From Sycon ciliatum (Eukaryota; Porifera; Calcarea; Leucosolenida; Sycettidae), in NCBI RefSeq assembly GCF_964019385.1, contig NC_088650.1:24819711-24883710 (forward strand): DNA of 64,000 nucleotides, written 5' to 3'. The notes beneath the pieces are model-generated. The model ran no database searches, was not told the DNA's origin, and saw only the letters and a program-made list of their open reading frames with translations. This document shows, piece after piece, positions 23,475-36,400 of this stretch. The position numbers and the translations under genes are program-made. Each line of letters begins with the position of its first letter. Position 1 is the stretch's first letter.

Positions 23475-24068
23475 GGATGGCAGTCGTTAGTCAGTCAAGT
23501 GAGAATTCAAGTCGGCAGGAATAGCTCAAGCTCCCACGCAGGGAGCAACACACAATTACCCAAATATCGCCGAAGTCGCACCAACCTCTTCTTCACATTG
23601 TTGTCTCCGGAGCGGGCTTGCGAATTACATGTAGATGGTTTGGAGGCAACAACTTTGTGAATGGCCAACCAACGGTCCTCAGCGTTCGTTCAGCATCTCC
23701 ACGAGCGACACTGACTCACGTGCTATCAATTTCTAGTGTTCACGAGGTGTTTGTCGCGCTGGGAACGGAGCGCCTCTGTAAGTTTGTATCCCTGGTGATG
23801 TTTATGCCTGGAGACTCAGTGGAGAGCATTATAAGTGGTGTGCCTCAGGCACAATCTTCCTCAGACTACTCAAGCTCAACTGATGAGGGGTGAATTCCCC
23901 GAAACACTGTGTATTGAGCAGGGAGTGGTGCTTTCTTGCAGGTTCGCTGAATGGATTGTTCGATGGACTTCTCGTGTGCTCTGGATGGCAGTCGTGAGTC
24001 AGTCCAGTGAGAATTCAAGTCGGCAGGAATAGCGCAAGATCCCAAGTAGGGAGCAACACACAATTCCC
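23475..24068 (+). mobile_element. Family 2 hammerhead retrozyme, diverged 1.2-unit copy
   Basis: The sequence aligns to slightly more than one 477-bp family 2 unit with many substitutions and small indels, and both ends fall in the same part of the unit. It is flanked by an imperfect duplication around GTTTATCT. An uninterrupted relative of the target, AACAAAGTTTATCTAAT, is present on the minus strand at about 24738-24785 and serves as an empty-site control. The 44-base ribozyme is unchanged although the rest has drifted. Confidence 0.82.
23875..23918 (+). ncRNA. Hammerhead ribozyme, type I (family 2, diverged copy)
   Basis: All 44 positions match the ribozymes of the 14446-15961 array, including both cores, all stems and the GTA cleavage triplet. 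The surrounding repeat differs at many sites, which suggests selection on the motif before insertion. Confidence 0.88.
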
Positions 24069-24200
24069 AAAGTTTTATCTAATCAGGTTCCTCTGAGACA
24101 AAAATGCGATAATACTCATAAAAAGGACACAAACACAAACCTGACGAGAAGGCTTGAAAGTATACTTGTGAAGACAAAAACTTTCAAGATGTTTGTAATG

Positions 24201-24505
24201 TAGCCATTGGCGGACTATGCTCGACCAATCGTCAAATTATGCTTTTGATTATGCCACAATTATGCCAACAAATATGCTGAATTGTGCTGAATTATGCTCG
24301 GTTCCACTATGTATTCACGCTGTACATAGAGGATTGAGAAACCACGCATACACACACGGCCATGCCCTAAGCATAATTTTTGTCTAAACCGAAAGATTAT
24401 GCCAACCTTACACGTTGGAATCCGTATATTATGCCGGAGCATAATTTTTTGACGAAATCTCAAGATTATGCCAAATATTATGCCGGCATAATCCGCCAAG
24501 GGCTA
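24201..24505. mobile_element. hAT-like MITE, 305 bp
   Basis: Exact 8-bp duplication TTGTAATG (24193-24200 and 24506-24513). The ends TAGCCATTGGCGGACTATG and CATAATCCGCCAAGGGCTA are inverted repeats. The interior is rich in ATTATGCC motifs and encodes nothing recognisable. Confidence 0.88.
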
Positions 24506-24999
24506 TTGTAATGAGCCTGCAGTGTGTCCTTTTTATGAGTTTTATATTATAATTAAATACCATTTACAGTACCAGGATCCACCTTTAATACTTCGGCTTT
24601 TCTTATTCGTTTTAATCATCTTTGTGTCTTTCTACACAGTTTAGTACCGGAGTCCAGTAGCACTGCTGGAGTGTTTTTCTAACGGGTACATGTACATGTA
24701 CATGTACTGGGGTACTACATGTACATGTACATGTACCTGTATTAGATAAACTTTGTTTCGTTAAAACATGTTGTTGGTTGACAGCATGTTTACAAGGTGG
24801 AGGACCACCGTGTTCGGAGACAGTACCCCTGGCCTTACTACAAGTAGTCCAACCATCCTTGCCTGGACCACGGTTGGCAGAGCCCCGGTCTTGCGACCAT
24901 TTGAACCGTATGGGTGCTAGCCCTGGTTCTGACCCTCATCCCTCATTAGGGAGTTGTTTGAGTCGTCTTGTTTTTTTTTGTTTTGTTATTGTACTGCCA

Positions 25000-25330
25000 G
25001 TGTCGTGTATTCTTCGCTCGTTCTTGGATGTCTTCTTGAGTCATCTTGACACTCAGTCCTTTGAAACTTTGTAGCGTTTGTTCTGAATTGTTATTCTTTC
25101 TTTCTTTTTACACTTTTTGCTTTATTTCTCTAACTTCTGCCCATGGCATCCTTCTCTCACTCTCAGTCTAAGCTCGTCAGCTGACAACAGTAGCTGTTAC
25201 CATGGTTACTGTCACCACGATGACACTGACGTGAGAAGGTGCTCTCTGTAGTCTGTAGACGAGGTTGGTGATGTCCCGACGCGACCATGGCCATGAGTAG
25301 GCCTTCACCACGTCGGAGCACCCAGGCTGC
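25000..25330 (-). repeat. Dispersed repeat, uninterrupted relative of the family 2 target
   Basis: In reverse complement this matches about 14215-14445 followed by 15962-16065 (the GGTGATGTCCC, GAGAGCACCTTCTCAC and CAATTCAGAACAAA blocks). The family 2 array in the other copy is therefore a later insertion. Confidence 0.65.
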
Positions 25331-25630
25331 GCATTGGCAGTCCTTTACTACTAGGCTAGTACTACTACTACTACCACAACGTGTAGTACAACTGTTACGG
25401 TTATACATGTAGATAGTGAGGCCCTAACTACCTAGCCTAAGTTTCCGAACACGGTGGTCCTCCGACTTGTAACATGCTGTCAACCAACAACAATTTACAT
25501 GATTTTTACTGTATATTCTATAGGGTTTACAGATCATGAGTGGTATTATGACACATGGAAGACGATCAGCTTGCCAGATCAGAATCAATGAAAGACTTAC
25601 ATGTACATGATTGTACATAATAATACAGAC

Positions 25631-25774
25631 TTGTCAGTTTGAGCACTCTGGCAAGGTACGTTCGGGCCTGATTGGAAATTTTTATTTTCATTGCTATCAG
25701 GTTCGGCCTCATTTTCTCTGTGCTGCGCTGATGAGTTCAAAAAGAACGAAACAGCATGCTGTCCGCAGATTGAG
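25631..25774 (+). mobile_element. Family 1 hammerhead retrozyme, 5'-truncated copy
   Basis: 144 bp corresponding to the 3' part of a 228-bp unit, ending with the same GCAGATTGAG as the other copies. It is flanked by a 13-bp duplication TAATAATACAGAC (25618-25630 and 25775-25787). A constant 3' end with a variable 5' end and a 10-15-bp duplication is the signature of target-primed reverse transcription. Confidence 0.88.
25723..25768 (+). ncRNA. Hammerhead ribozyme, type I (family 1, truncated copy)
   Basis: Complete ribozyme with stem I CTGCG/CGCAG, both cores, stem II GTTC/GAAC, a CATG stem III loop and GTC cleavage. It is intact despite the 5' truncation of the element. Confidence 0.88.
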
Positions 25775-25810
25775 TAATAATACAGACATGTACATGTATT
25801 TCGAAGTAGT

Positions 25811-25849
25811 TTCCAGTACTAAAACTTTTTAAAGTTTTAGTACTGGAAA
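25811..25849. repeat. Short palindrome
   Basis: TTCCAGTACTAAAACTTT and its reverse complement flank two bases immediately downstream of the family 1 copy. Confidence 0.7.
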
Positions 25850-26040
25850 AGTCTTACTACATCCATGTACAATAGTCATGTACATGACTGTACAGCACTA
25901 GTATCTCCTTTACTCACGTCATCCACGCCATATACGGTCAGGACTTAGCACAGACGAGAGCAATGCATGTACAGTATGTGGTAAGTGTAGGAGGATTTAC
26001 GCAGTTGTCACCCCCACCGCGTACCGCGGCTCGTTCCACT

Positions 26041-26080
<40 letters not shown>
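26041..26080. repeat. (GT)n microsatellite
   Basis: About 40 bp of GT repeats, downstream of the minus-strand gene. Confidence 0.9.
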
Positions 26081-26456
26081 TATGCGCACGCATGCGTATG
26101 CGCCTGTGACTTTGTTTGGCGGTTGGTTGTCAATGGCAAATATCGACGATCTCGTCACGCCTAACAACAGTGGTATGACATCGCCCGTAGTGAAGTAGTT
26201 ATCGCTATCACTATCACTACTAGTGTCAGTTTCGCAGCTCGATTTCATGGGATACGGGCGTCAATCAGCACGTGGTGAATGGACTTGTAATAGCTACACC
26301 AGTGTGGTGGACAGGCTGCACTTGTCAGTGGCCTTTTTTCTTTTCTTTTTTAATTAAATTATTTATTTGCAGTGTGTGCGTTTTGCAATGCAGTATGCTT
26401 ATGTATTAGTGTTTTAAAATTCAACCCCTGAGCATCCCACTGAAGTGTGTGCAGTG

Positions 26457-28496
26457 CTAGTGGGATGCACATGGGCTGTTGTTATGGCAATTGCCGTCAA
26501 GGAGTAACGGAGCTAGAGGCATGGGTCTTCTGTAAACATAAGGCGCTGCGGTGCAGGTGCGAATGTCGCCGAAATATGCCACAACCAGGGGAAATCCACC
26601 AATAAACAACATGATTGCAATGCTAGTGATTGCCATCAGATAAGAAGATGATAGAATTCCTGTACCCTCCTGAGACTCAGTATAATAATAATTATGTGTT
26701 GCATTGTCGCTTGGTTGATGAAGTGCTTCAGTGTCCAGCACACGGCCAGCAGACAGCAAACCATGCCTTGGTAAGCTCACATTGAAGCACACCTTCGTAG
26801 GACAAGAATACTGTTCACAGCATGATGATGATGATGTTTGTTTGGGTTTTGGTCATTTTCTCTATGAGGTCTTCTCCCATTGGTGGCCCCATGCTCACTG
26901 AGTTCCAGTGCACTTTGCGTTCCTTTTTATATTGAGTTCCAGTGCACTTTGTGTTCATTTCCCTCTCTTTTTTCATTCTAATTGAATTTTGATGTATTGC
27001 GTTTTTACTTGCCCATACAAGAGGCTGTTCATATGATGATGATGCCATTCTCTGCCAATACGGTAACTCCTCTGTTCCTTCTTTTAGCAGTTTTACCTAC
27101 CGGTAAATATTGTCCTTTTTGTGTTCCGATTGATCTGCTGGGACTTGCATTGATGTTTGTAGAGTTGGGTGAACTACTGCGTACGTGAGTTTGCTTGATG
27201 ATATGCACAGTCATTTTGGCCGTACAAGCGGCTATTTGCAGAATGACACATGCAATCCAGGCACTGGAATTCCGTCTTTAGTCTATTTAGCGGAGGCATG
27301 TGGAACACTGGTACATGTAGCACTCAATGCTGTTTGTCAGTTTAGAAACCATCCTGCGAGTCAGCAACAAACAACAACACAACAACATTCACGATAATGT
27401 AAGATATCCCCTTGTTTACAGAAGGTCCACTGGCGACTGTTCACTCATGCACCTGCTGTAGTTGCATGACCAATGTATTCCAGGCTGGCCACGCTACCGC
27501 TGCTCTGGGAGGACTCAGGCATTATGGAGATCGGTCTCCACAAGCACACACACTCTTATCTGACTACGGTGGAACTCACTTTAAATAGTCCGTACTCTAA
27601 TAAGACATACTCTTGCTTAGTTCGGACATTGTCCGGAGCACAATAAATACAATACAGGTGTATTGGTCCGTACTGGACTACAATGTACACAATGTATATG
27701 TACGTTGGGATAAGAAGTGCCTCGAATACTGAGTACACTTTCCTATTGTCCATGGGTGTACGTTCTATCAGGATTCTACTAGTCTGTAGGCTCTAGTCTG
27801 AGGTACTGTCTGTGATCATGGTGATTGATATGTAAATAGAGAGTCTGGAGAGTGGTAGCCAATAATTTTCTCGATCTCGTGAAAATGGCCAATCAACACC
27901 GGTGTTGTTTATTGAGCAGTGGTGAAATGCCTCATCTATGCCAAGATCACATATTTCCTTGACACCGTGCAGTCATCTTTCTGATGTGTTCTTTCTGGAA
28001 GAGTGCACGTAGCATTTTCACACTGTGGCAATAGCACTGGCAGTAGTCCCTTACACCATGTACTATTGATGTACGATGCTATTATAATAAGGCCTACACT
28101 ACAGGCTAAAATCAATAACAAACTACAAACTACAGTAGTTACTAAGTACTTGCACACTCTTGAAAAGTAAAACTGTACCAGGACAGACACATCAGGTGAC
28201 GGTCTCAAGGGATTGCGAATGACGACTTGTTGACAAAGCAAGGAAATCGCAAATGCTCCAGGATTAGTACACAAGGGCATCCTCTCGAACAATTGCTTAG
28301 GGAAACAGTTCCTGTACTGCCCTTCTCCTGTTCTATCAATATCAGTCTGCAGGTTTCGTGTGGCTGCACCAGAGATATCGACGGACAGGGTAATACTGAC
28401 TTTGTTTGGATTGGAGGGTTTTGACCACAGAAATCGACCGTGGGCGTGACTGTACCTTGCAGTGCTGAAGATACAGTAGTTACACCTGTAGGTCAA
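26457..28496 (-). CDS. Candidate two-span membrane protein, two exons, BK-channel beta-like layout
   Basis: Two minus-strand frames join in phase: 28496-27966 (177 codons, donor ACG|GTGTCA) and 26810-26457 (118 codons to TAG, acceptor AACAG). The first contains a strong span (LVTTVVCSLLLILACSVGLI) followed by a Cys- and Asn-glycosylation-rich segment. The second continues the loop with CPTKVCFNVSLPRHG and then has a second span (AITSIAIMLFIGGFPLVVAYF) and a short tail. Two spans bracketing a Cys-rich glycosylated loop with a VxxNVS motif is the layout of BK potassium-channel beta subunits. That is a weak resemblance, not an identification. The donor is poor, the N-terminal start is uncertain and a further 5' exon is possible. 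It may not be a gene at all. Confidence 0.35.
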
Positions 28497-28499
28497 CTG

Positions 28500-30513
28500 G
28501 CTACTGAGTCTGCGTGGGTGTGTGATTTAGCCTTTTAGGACGACCAGAGACTGAGTTTACTGATAACATGTCTGCTGTGCGTTACATGACCACAGATCCC
28601 CATCTAGCCAATCACCAGTGGACTGTGTTAGTTTACCAGTAGTACTCAGCTTGGAAGAGATTCGCCTTTCTTGAGTTTTTTTGTGCTTTTCCGACAAAGC
28701 GGTCGCACATGAATCCGGGTGGTGCATGTGCAATGTAGATCTACATCATGTGACATGTATGATGTACTACCAACACTACACGGACTGCCGGGACTGGTAC
28801 ATGACTGCATGTACAGTGTGTACTTCACAGTGTAACGTGTTACTCGTGCAGACTGACAAGTCGTTTTGTGCGTGAACGTCCGCAGTTTCGTATGCGCTGC
28901 TTGTGAGTTGTGGTGATCAAGGCGATGACCAAAAAAAGAGTTACAGGTATGAATGATCGTGTAACAGGCCAGCCGGCCGGATCGTCTGGCCTGCGTGGTT
29001 TCGAAACCGCAGCACACATTGCTACACAAGAATGCGTTGCGTTTTACTGTGAAAGCGCAGTCTGTCCAAGACGTCCCGTGCCATGCATGAAACTACATTG
29101 TAACTATAACTGTTACTTTGAAAAGTGTATCGATATCACTGGAGCACTAGCTAGGTTACGCACTGTCCTGTAGTCTGTAGACTAGACGTGGATAGTTGAC
29201 GTCTTTTCTCTTGCTCCCCGCCTAACGCTTAGATCTAGCATTGATTCACTGACAGTCGCTGCAAGTCATGCAAGATATCTCCGGGTTCAGCAGTACAGAA
29301 CAGGCAGTACTGCATGGAACTGGCATGATTGCGTCTCATCCGTCTTGACTACGCACACTCATATTCTGTAGACTACTCTAAGTCTCTATGCTCCGCATCT
29401 ACTATGTCTGTGATCTAGCTGACTGCCCGTTGACTCTTGTTGGTCTATTACTAGAGCGATGACAGTTTCGGAGCACGGACTGACATTGTGTTCGGTCAGC
29501 CTCAGACCAACCTTCCCACATCATCTTGAATGGCAGAGATGGGCGAAGTGACAGCCTGTCTGACACGCACACATGCCGTACATAGTCGCGCTAGTCCCAT
29601 TCGCCTCATGACTAAGTCACTTGGTCAGTTTCGCCGACTGCCAACATGAATCACGCATCTTCACAACACAATGGCACGCTCTCGCACCGAACGCCAACCT
29701 CCTTTTCTTTAGGTATGCTCTCTCCAGGTGATTCCTTCAGGCACCAGCTGGCCGTGCGTGCGTGAAACGAGACCCCAAGCCGCGAATACAAAACTCCCTC
29801 GGCCCTCGATCTGTGTGTGGCTGCAACAAAGACTGAAAGGTCGGCTGTTGCCTGTGTAGATTTTCTTCCACACTACCACAGTTGGCAAGCAGAAGTGAGT
29901 GCAAAGGAGCAGATGCGTATCGGAAGCTCCAGGTGATAAGGCAAAACTACTGCGTGCCTGATTAGATGTAACACGTTTGCAGCACTGGTGTTGTTTCCTT
30001 CGAACACTTTTCACCGTTTACAGGTGAGAACTAGCAGAAGCCAGGCCAGTTTGCACCCGTGACCAGACCTCGCGGTTTCGAGTACACGCATCGACCGTGT
30101 ACTCCCGAGCTGACCGCGGGAGCAGCTCATGCTCACCCAGCTAGATTATCGCCGGTTTGTGCGCTGTCCGACTGGTCTCCGGATGAAATTATCATCCTGG
30201 GCAGTCTCTCACACCGGACTGTAGTGTAGTAATTGCTCGGCCTGTGGACTCCCTGGAATCAGGCGCTTCAGGCGTTAGTTGGAGGTGAGAGTTTTGCTGG
30301 AAGTAGCTTGCTGGATCTGTGCTGTAGGAGCTGTCTGCACGGGTCGTTTGGGAGCCAGGTCGGCAGCAGTTGTGCCTGTAGTACCGGACGATGGAGAGTC
30401 CTCCGTCACGCTGAACCCACCGGTAAGCCGAGCGGAACGGCCAAGTAGCAGTTGTTACGGAGTCTAGTGTGACTGTGAGTGAAGGAGCCGCTCTGGAACT
30501 GTGCTGAGTTACG
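28500..30513. other. Intergenic region including the Notch 5' flank
   Basis: No frame with a recognisable domain. The last few hundred bases (about 30230-30513), GC-rich and free of repeats, precede the Notch start codon and probably include its promoter and 5' untranslated region. Confidence 0.5.
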
Positions 30514-30580
30514 ATGGATGTGTGTTGGAGGATCTTGCTGGCGACGCTTGTGGCTGTTTTCTGCAGCTATGTTTGCCGAG
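30514..30580 (+). CDS. NOTCH: Notch exon 1: signal peptide
   Basis: Encodes 22 codons plus one base: a charged start and a hydrophobic core [14 protein letters not shown], then donor GAG|GTAAGG. The phase 1 exit fits the next exon at 33882. This is the only upstream ATG-signal-peptide-donor combination I could find that fits the EGF exons, though an additional small exon cannot be excluded. Confidence 0.75.
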
Positions 30581-33177
30581 GTAAGGCAGGCACACGATCA
30601 TTGTGTGTATTTCCGCGCCGCATCGAACGGTATGCATTATTGTCATACCGATACGATTACTCGGATTAGTAGTAACGTGTCGTGAGTTGTGATTTAGTGT
30701 CACTTCTCTGAATAAACGACTCCGCGCTTGGTGGAATATGTACACAATTACTTCGTTAGTATAGGAGTAAAAGAGAATAGCCAAAGTGTCACTGTGTGTC
30801 TCCACGTAACAATTACATGTACGTAGTTTAGAGAAAGGAAAGGAGTTGTTAGTACTGCGGCTGTAAGCATGGTAAGTGGTCGTCAATGTTGCGGTGTCTC
30901 TACATGCTCGATGCGACAAGCTTTTCTGATTCTGTGCTTGTGAAGTGGTTTGAGCATGTAGCAGAATGGCAGGGCTTGCATTGGCTCCTGAATGGTGTTG
31001 ACTTTGTCGAGAGCTGGGTACAGTTATGTGGTTTCGTGTTGTAAATTGCTATCGCGATAAAGTTTGGGAAATTTCCGCACCCGTAGTTGTTTGAGTTCGA
31101 CAACAGACGTGGATATGCATGTTCTTCGCATAACAAGCCAAGATAATACATACGGTACTTCTGGATCCGGACTCCTTCCCCTGACGTCGGCCTTTGTTGC
31201 ATGAGGGTCGTTTGTGCTGTTCTTCTGGGCCGTTTCCTGATGTTTCGGGCAGGCTTGGTGGACACCTGTGACGTGTTATTGCGTGGATTGGGTCGCGCCT
31301 AAGACATAGCTAGTGTCGTGATCTGAACCTGGCTGGGTCATCACTCATTCTCTCGTCTTTGCAAAGCTGGCGACCAGGCACATGTTTTACTCCACAATGG
31401 CATAAATTTGTTGGCACACATGCGATACAACTGGGCCCTACATTCTGGAACTGAATGGAATCGTGCAAGCCTGATGCTGCAAACATGACCCTATAATTAC
31501 TATAATGGGGTGCTGAAGGGAGGTGGATAAAGTGGGAACGCCCTGTCCATGTGGCCAACACATCTCCAGGGTGTAAAATAATAAAATTGTGCCAGACACC
31601 AATACCATGCTTGGAAGGGAGATAATTTGCGCTGCAATATCATCAAGGTGTTGGTGTCCATCCCTGCGATGTGTGCTTGAGGCAATCGTGTTGGCAAGAG
31701 GTCAGGTCAGGTTCATCCAGCACCCCCCCCCCCCCACACACACATACGAGTAAGCTGCCTCACCATTTGAAACGTGAATACTGAGCTGTGGTTCGGCTAT
31801 CAATCTCAACAGAATCTTGACCTGTGTGTGTGTGTGGGGGGGGGGGGGGTACGTAGGAATGACATCAGTGGGCTAAGCTGTGCCTTCAGAGCCTCCATAA
31901 TTATGTTGTGGAGCATAGCCCAGGAAAAACCGTGACAGAAAGAGATAAAATTGGTGACACTTGAAGAGCAAACAAAGACGTCGGGAGCGGACGAAGTGCT
32001 TTGAACATGGATTACTTCCCATACACAGACTAAGAGAGATCATGGAGAGATCATGGAGAGATCATGGAGAGATCATGGAGAGCTATCGTGTGGGCACTAT
32101 TAGAGGGCGACTTAGAAACCTTTAAAATCTACTCAGTTGTAGTGAGGTATATTCTAACTGCGCTAATAGCCTATGACGTGTAGTGACATTCTGTAGACAC
32201 GTAAGTTACCTGTGCAAGGGATATTGGCATAACATCTACATAACTGTATCTCTAGTTGGTCACGGGAGTTGAGTCGAAAACGCACTCACCCCATCTTGAT
32301 TCGCCAAGTCTTGATTGTCTTCTACCGTGGACATAATTGCTGTGTTGAAGCAAAGGCAATTCATGTATGTGAATGTGGCGATTGGTGCTTGGTGGTGGAC
32401 ACTTGTGTGAATTGCATGCTCATTGCGTCTTTCTACTGGCGACCTGGCACTGCATCTGCTTGTGAATGTGCATGCGCTAGTGAGTGCTTGGGCCATAGTA
32501 AGGGGGGGGGGGGTGGAAGGATCGATATGCGCAATGTGATTTATTCGGCTATGCTACGAGTGTACTTTTACATGCCCATGGGCGACGGGTATGACATACT
32601 GCCTCTGGGCACCTGACATGTGTATGGACAATGTGGTGTCTACTGTGTGTGGTACGGAAACACACACACACGTTTAGGTTGGCAGTGATCAGGTGATCGG
32701 TGCCAGTACAGCACGGCATCTCCGTGGTATGTATGTACATAATTGTGTAACGCAGATTGAGTATTTCGCTCCTGCTCTTGTAGCAGTTGAGCACTCTCAT
32801 GTGGGGTGGTGCCTTTGCTGTTTGCGTTATGCAGAGCTCACTGACTTTTCAGTTTGAGTACTCTGGCAAGGTACGTTCGGGCCTGGTTTAAATCTGGCTT
32901 TGGAAAATATATTGTTCATTGCCATCAGGTTCGGCCTTATTTTCTCCGTGCTGCGCTGATGAGTCCGCAAAGGACGAAACAGTTCTGTCCGCAGATTGAG
33001 CATGTATGTATGTATGTATGTATGTATGTATGTATGTATGTATGTGTGTATGTATGTATGTATGTATCACCCATAACAATATTGGTCGTAGGGGCATTGA
33101 ATTGTCATTGGCAATAGAAGAAGCTACGTACACTCATAAACAAGCTGTCTATATTCGACGCGCTCAGCAGCAGCGAG

Positions 33178-33256
<79 letters not shown>

Positions 33257-33273
33257 GAGACAGAGAGAGAGAC

Positions 33274-33318
<45 letters not shown>

Positions 33319-33328
33319 CAGAGAGAGA

Positions 33329-33388
<60 letters not shown>

Positions 33389-33401
33389 AAGAAAGAGAGA
33401 G

Positions 33402-33472
<71 letters not shown>

Positions 33473-36400
33473 TGCATGACATATTGGACCATTCCTTTTT
33501 ATTTTATATTTTATACTGAAGTACACAGTCCAGCAGAGAACGGAATGGGAAGACAGAACCAAAGAGGAGACATAACAATACAGCGGGTAGCGGGAGGAGC
33601 GTGCTGGTGAATTCGGCCTACCTCCCCTGACCATGGGTCTCGGGATCCTTTAAATTCGTAAACCAGTGGCAATGCACATAAATAAAAGGAATACGCACAC
33701 TATTAAACAGTAAAATGCTTTAAGCACATGTGCTGGATTATGCAGGCACTGGGTAGCGTCAGTGTTTCCGCTGCATGCCAGGCATTGATTTCCGGCACAG
33801 GTCTCGACTCTTTGAGCCTAGTCAAGTGATCTCTGACATGTCTATGTGCCCCCCCCCCCCCCCTGTACCTGTTTCTCTCAGCACAACCAGGAATCTGTAA
33901 AAACTGTTCTCCTGGGAGTGTGATCCACATCGGCAGCCTCGCACTCTGTCAGTAAGTATGGTGCGATATTCAGCTGTGGAGTTTAAAACGAATGTATGGG
34001 TACCTACATAATTCTAATAGTTCTCCCGGCACGATTTAGACAGAGTTGTGTTATGTACTCCTGGTGTTGATCTCAAAATCCTTTGCCAGTTGGAGAGCTT
34101 AATCCAGACCTACGTTATGCCATCGGTTGTGGGACACATACCCTCATCCAGGGGCGTAGCTGGTCCCCCTTTTAGGGGGGGGGGGGGGGGGGGGGGTGCA
34201 CGGCCGCTTATGTGTAGTATGGCTGGTGCATGTCATTCATGGTCATTATGTGCATGCTGAACCTAGGTCGAAATTTTTAGGCCCAGTGGGGGGGGGGGGG
34301 GGTGCATGTGCGCCCCTTGCGGGCTACGCACCTGCTCATCCCTACCTTTAGGCACCGCATCTATTGCTGGGTCATTCCGGGTGTTAGCGACCGTCGTGAG
34401 TTCCGTTGGGAACGGAGACGAAGATTAATCTTCTTCCCCGTGGGTTCGGTATCAGACCTTACGCCATCTATTGGAGAAAAATAAAATGACTGCATCATTG
34501 TGATCATTTTGTATGCATAGATGATGATGGAATTGTAACTGGCATTGTAACTGTCAATTCTGGGACTGGCATAGTGCATACTGTTATTGGATTGGATTGT
34601 CCGTCTTCTACCCTGTTATCTTTTACAGGTGCCCAGCTGGGATTAGCGGAGAGTGCTGCAAGGAACTGCTCGCCAACTGCTCCGATCAGCCGTGCGACAA
34701 CTATGGGCTCTGTAACCAGACCAGCACAGATCTTGTGGAATGCCACTGCCTGGCAGGTAATGTGTGCCAGCACTCCAGGCCTTTACCTCTGGATTTACTT
34801 CTGTATCAGTTCTTTCACTTCCAGCATGTACTAGGAGAGTTTGGATGGATTTCCAGCAATTTTGGATGGCCCACCTTGGTGAAGTACAATGTTGCATCTT
34901 CGCTTACAACTGATTGGTTGCCCGTGCATGCATGGGCTCCCCAGCAAGTTGGGCGCTCACCTGTGGATCAATTGTGTCTTGGGCTCAATGGGCAAAGCAA
35001 AGTGCTTCATGCCACTCTTCTGCTGATTTTCAGCGATTCCTGCTTTAGTAGCACCTCTCATCCACCCCGCACCGCCCCCACACATAATGTGAACATAGTA
35101 AAAAAAACAAAAGCAAAAAACACACTTCCACCAATTTTCGAATGTTGGCTAGGTACTAATCTAGGCTACGAAATTGGCCAGATCAGTTGTGAAGAGGGTG
35201 CTAGGTCGTGCCTACTTCGAAGTACAACTCAGTATGGTCTGTAGACCAGTGGACACTCTGGAAAGTTGAGTGGAAACCCATTGTTCAATGTACTCCAAAG
35301 GCTAGGTTGAGTATCAGGTTACCCATGTCACAGAAAGACGCACGACATCACAGCATACCTGCCAGTAGCTTTCGCTCCTTCCAGATCTGCTCCTGGCGAA
35401 TATCAGGCCTCTGAAAGGAACACTGCCAACGCAATGCTGCTACAATCACTATACTCACCTGTGGGCAAGGGCTCATCTCTGATGTTGAATGCTTCTCTGT
35501 GCGGTTCCTACGCTCTGTGCAGGAACTAGTGGTGTGAGCTGCAGCATCAATGCGGACGACTGCGCAAGTAATCCGTGTCCAGGGAATGCCACGTGCAGAG
35601 ACGGTATCAACAACTACACCTGCCAATGTAATCCGGGAATGACTGGTGAGTGTACCATTATGACCGAATGCAAGCGACGTTGCTGAAAAATATTCAAAAA
35701 AAATCACGGTCCGCGCTAGACTCGGCTGGAAGCCGACTTTTCCGCATCCGTAGGGACGCCACCCACCTCTGTGGATAATAGGTTGCTCAGCCCTTGCAAA
35801 AGTGCTCAATGCCACGAGGGCAGAACCTAAAACACAAGTTAGCACTGGAATTAGGCTGCATTAAGCTTTAACTCAACGTCTCATGGCTGTCCACCAATCC
35901 AACCTCAGACAACATGCTAACTTTCGGCATTCGGACAATAGGTACTTCAGGAACTACTAGTAAGCACTTTCTTCTTCAGTGTATTGTATCGGCAAAGCTT
36001 AGGGTAATGCAACGAAAGCCTTGTTCTTGTCCCTGCTGGTATTTTAAACTCATTGTTTTAAAACATTTCCACGGCGAGAGCCTTGTTGACCCAGATGTTA
36101 TCATCAGTATAAGATCATGTGTACATGGTTTGTTCTCTCTGTTCCCTGCGACCCGTATGCAGGTATTCACTGCACTGAAATCGACCACTGCCATGGATTT
36201 GTGTGCCACAACAATGGCGTGTGCGTGGTCAACGGGACAATGCCGTATTGCCAATGCCTGCAAGAGTAAGCCATAGACTGTGTAGTAAACTAGTATCGCT
36301 GAGCTCACTATACCATTCACTCTACTGAGTATGCCTGAAATTTAACCGCGGCCAAAAGTGAACCACGAAAGCAGGCTATGGTCTAGTGTATGTTTTACAT

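Larger units (their letters stand above)
30581..33881. other. Notch intron 1
   Basis: A 3.3-kb intron with an 11-bp minisatellite (32033-32079), a complete family 1 ribozyme repeat in sense orientation (32751-33000), and large (TATG)n and (GA)n tracts (33003-33470). No nested gene is evident. Confidence 0.7.

Noticed and set aside
30233-30467. Overlapping 62-71-codon frames upstream of Notch
   Set aside because: They are most simply the 5' untranslated region of Notch, with no conserved features or signal.
33006-33634. Long Arg/Glu-rich and Ser/Leu-rich open frames on both strands
   Set aside because: They run entirely through (TATG)n and (GA)n repeats, where several frames are open at once.
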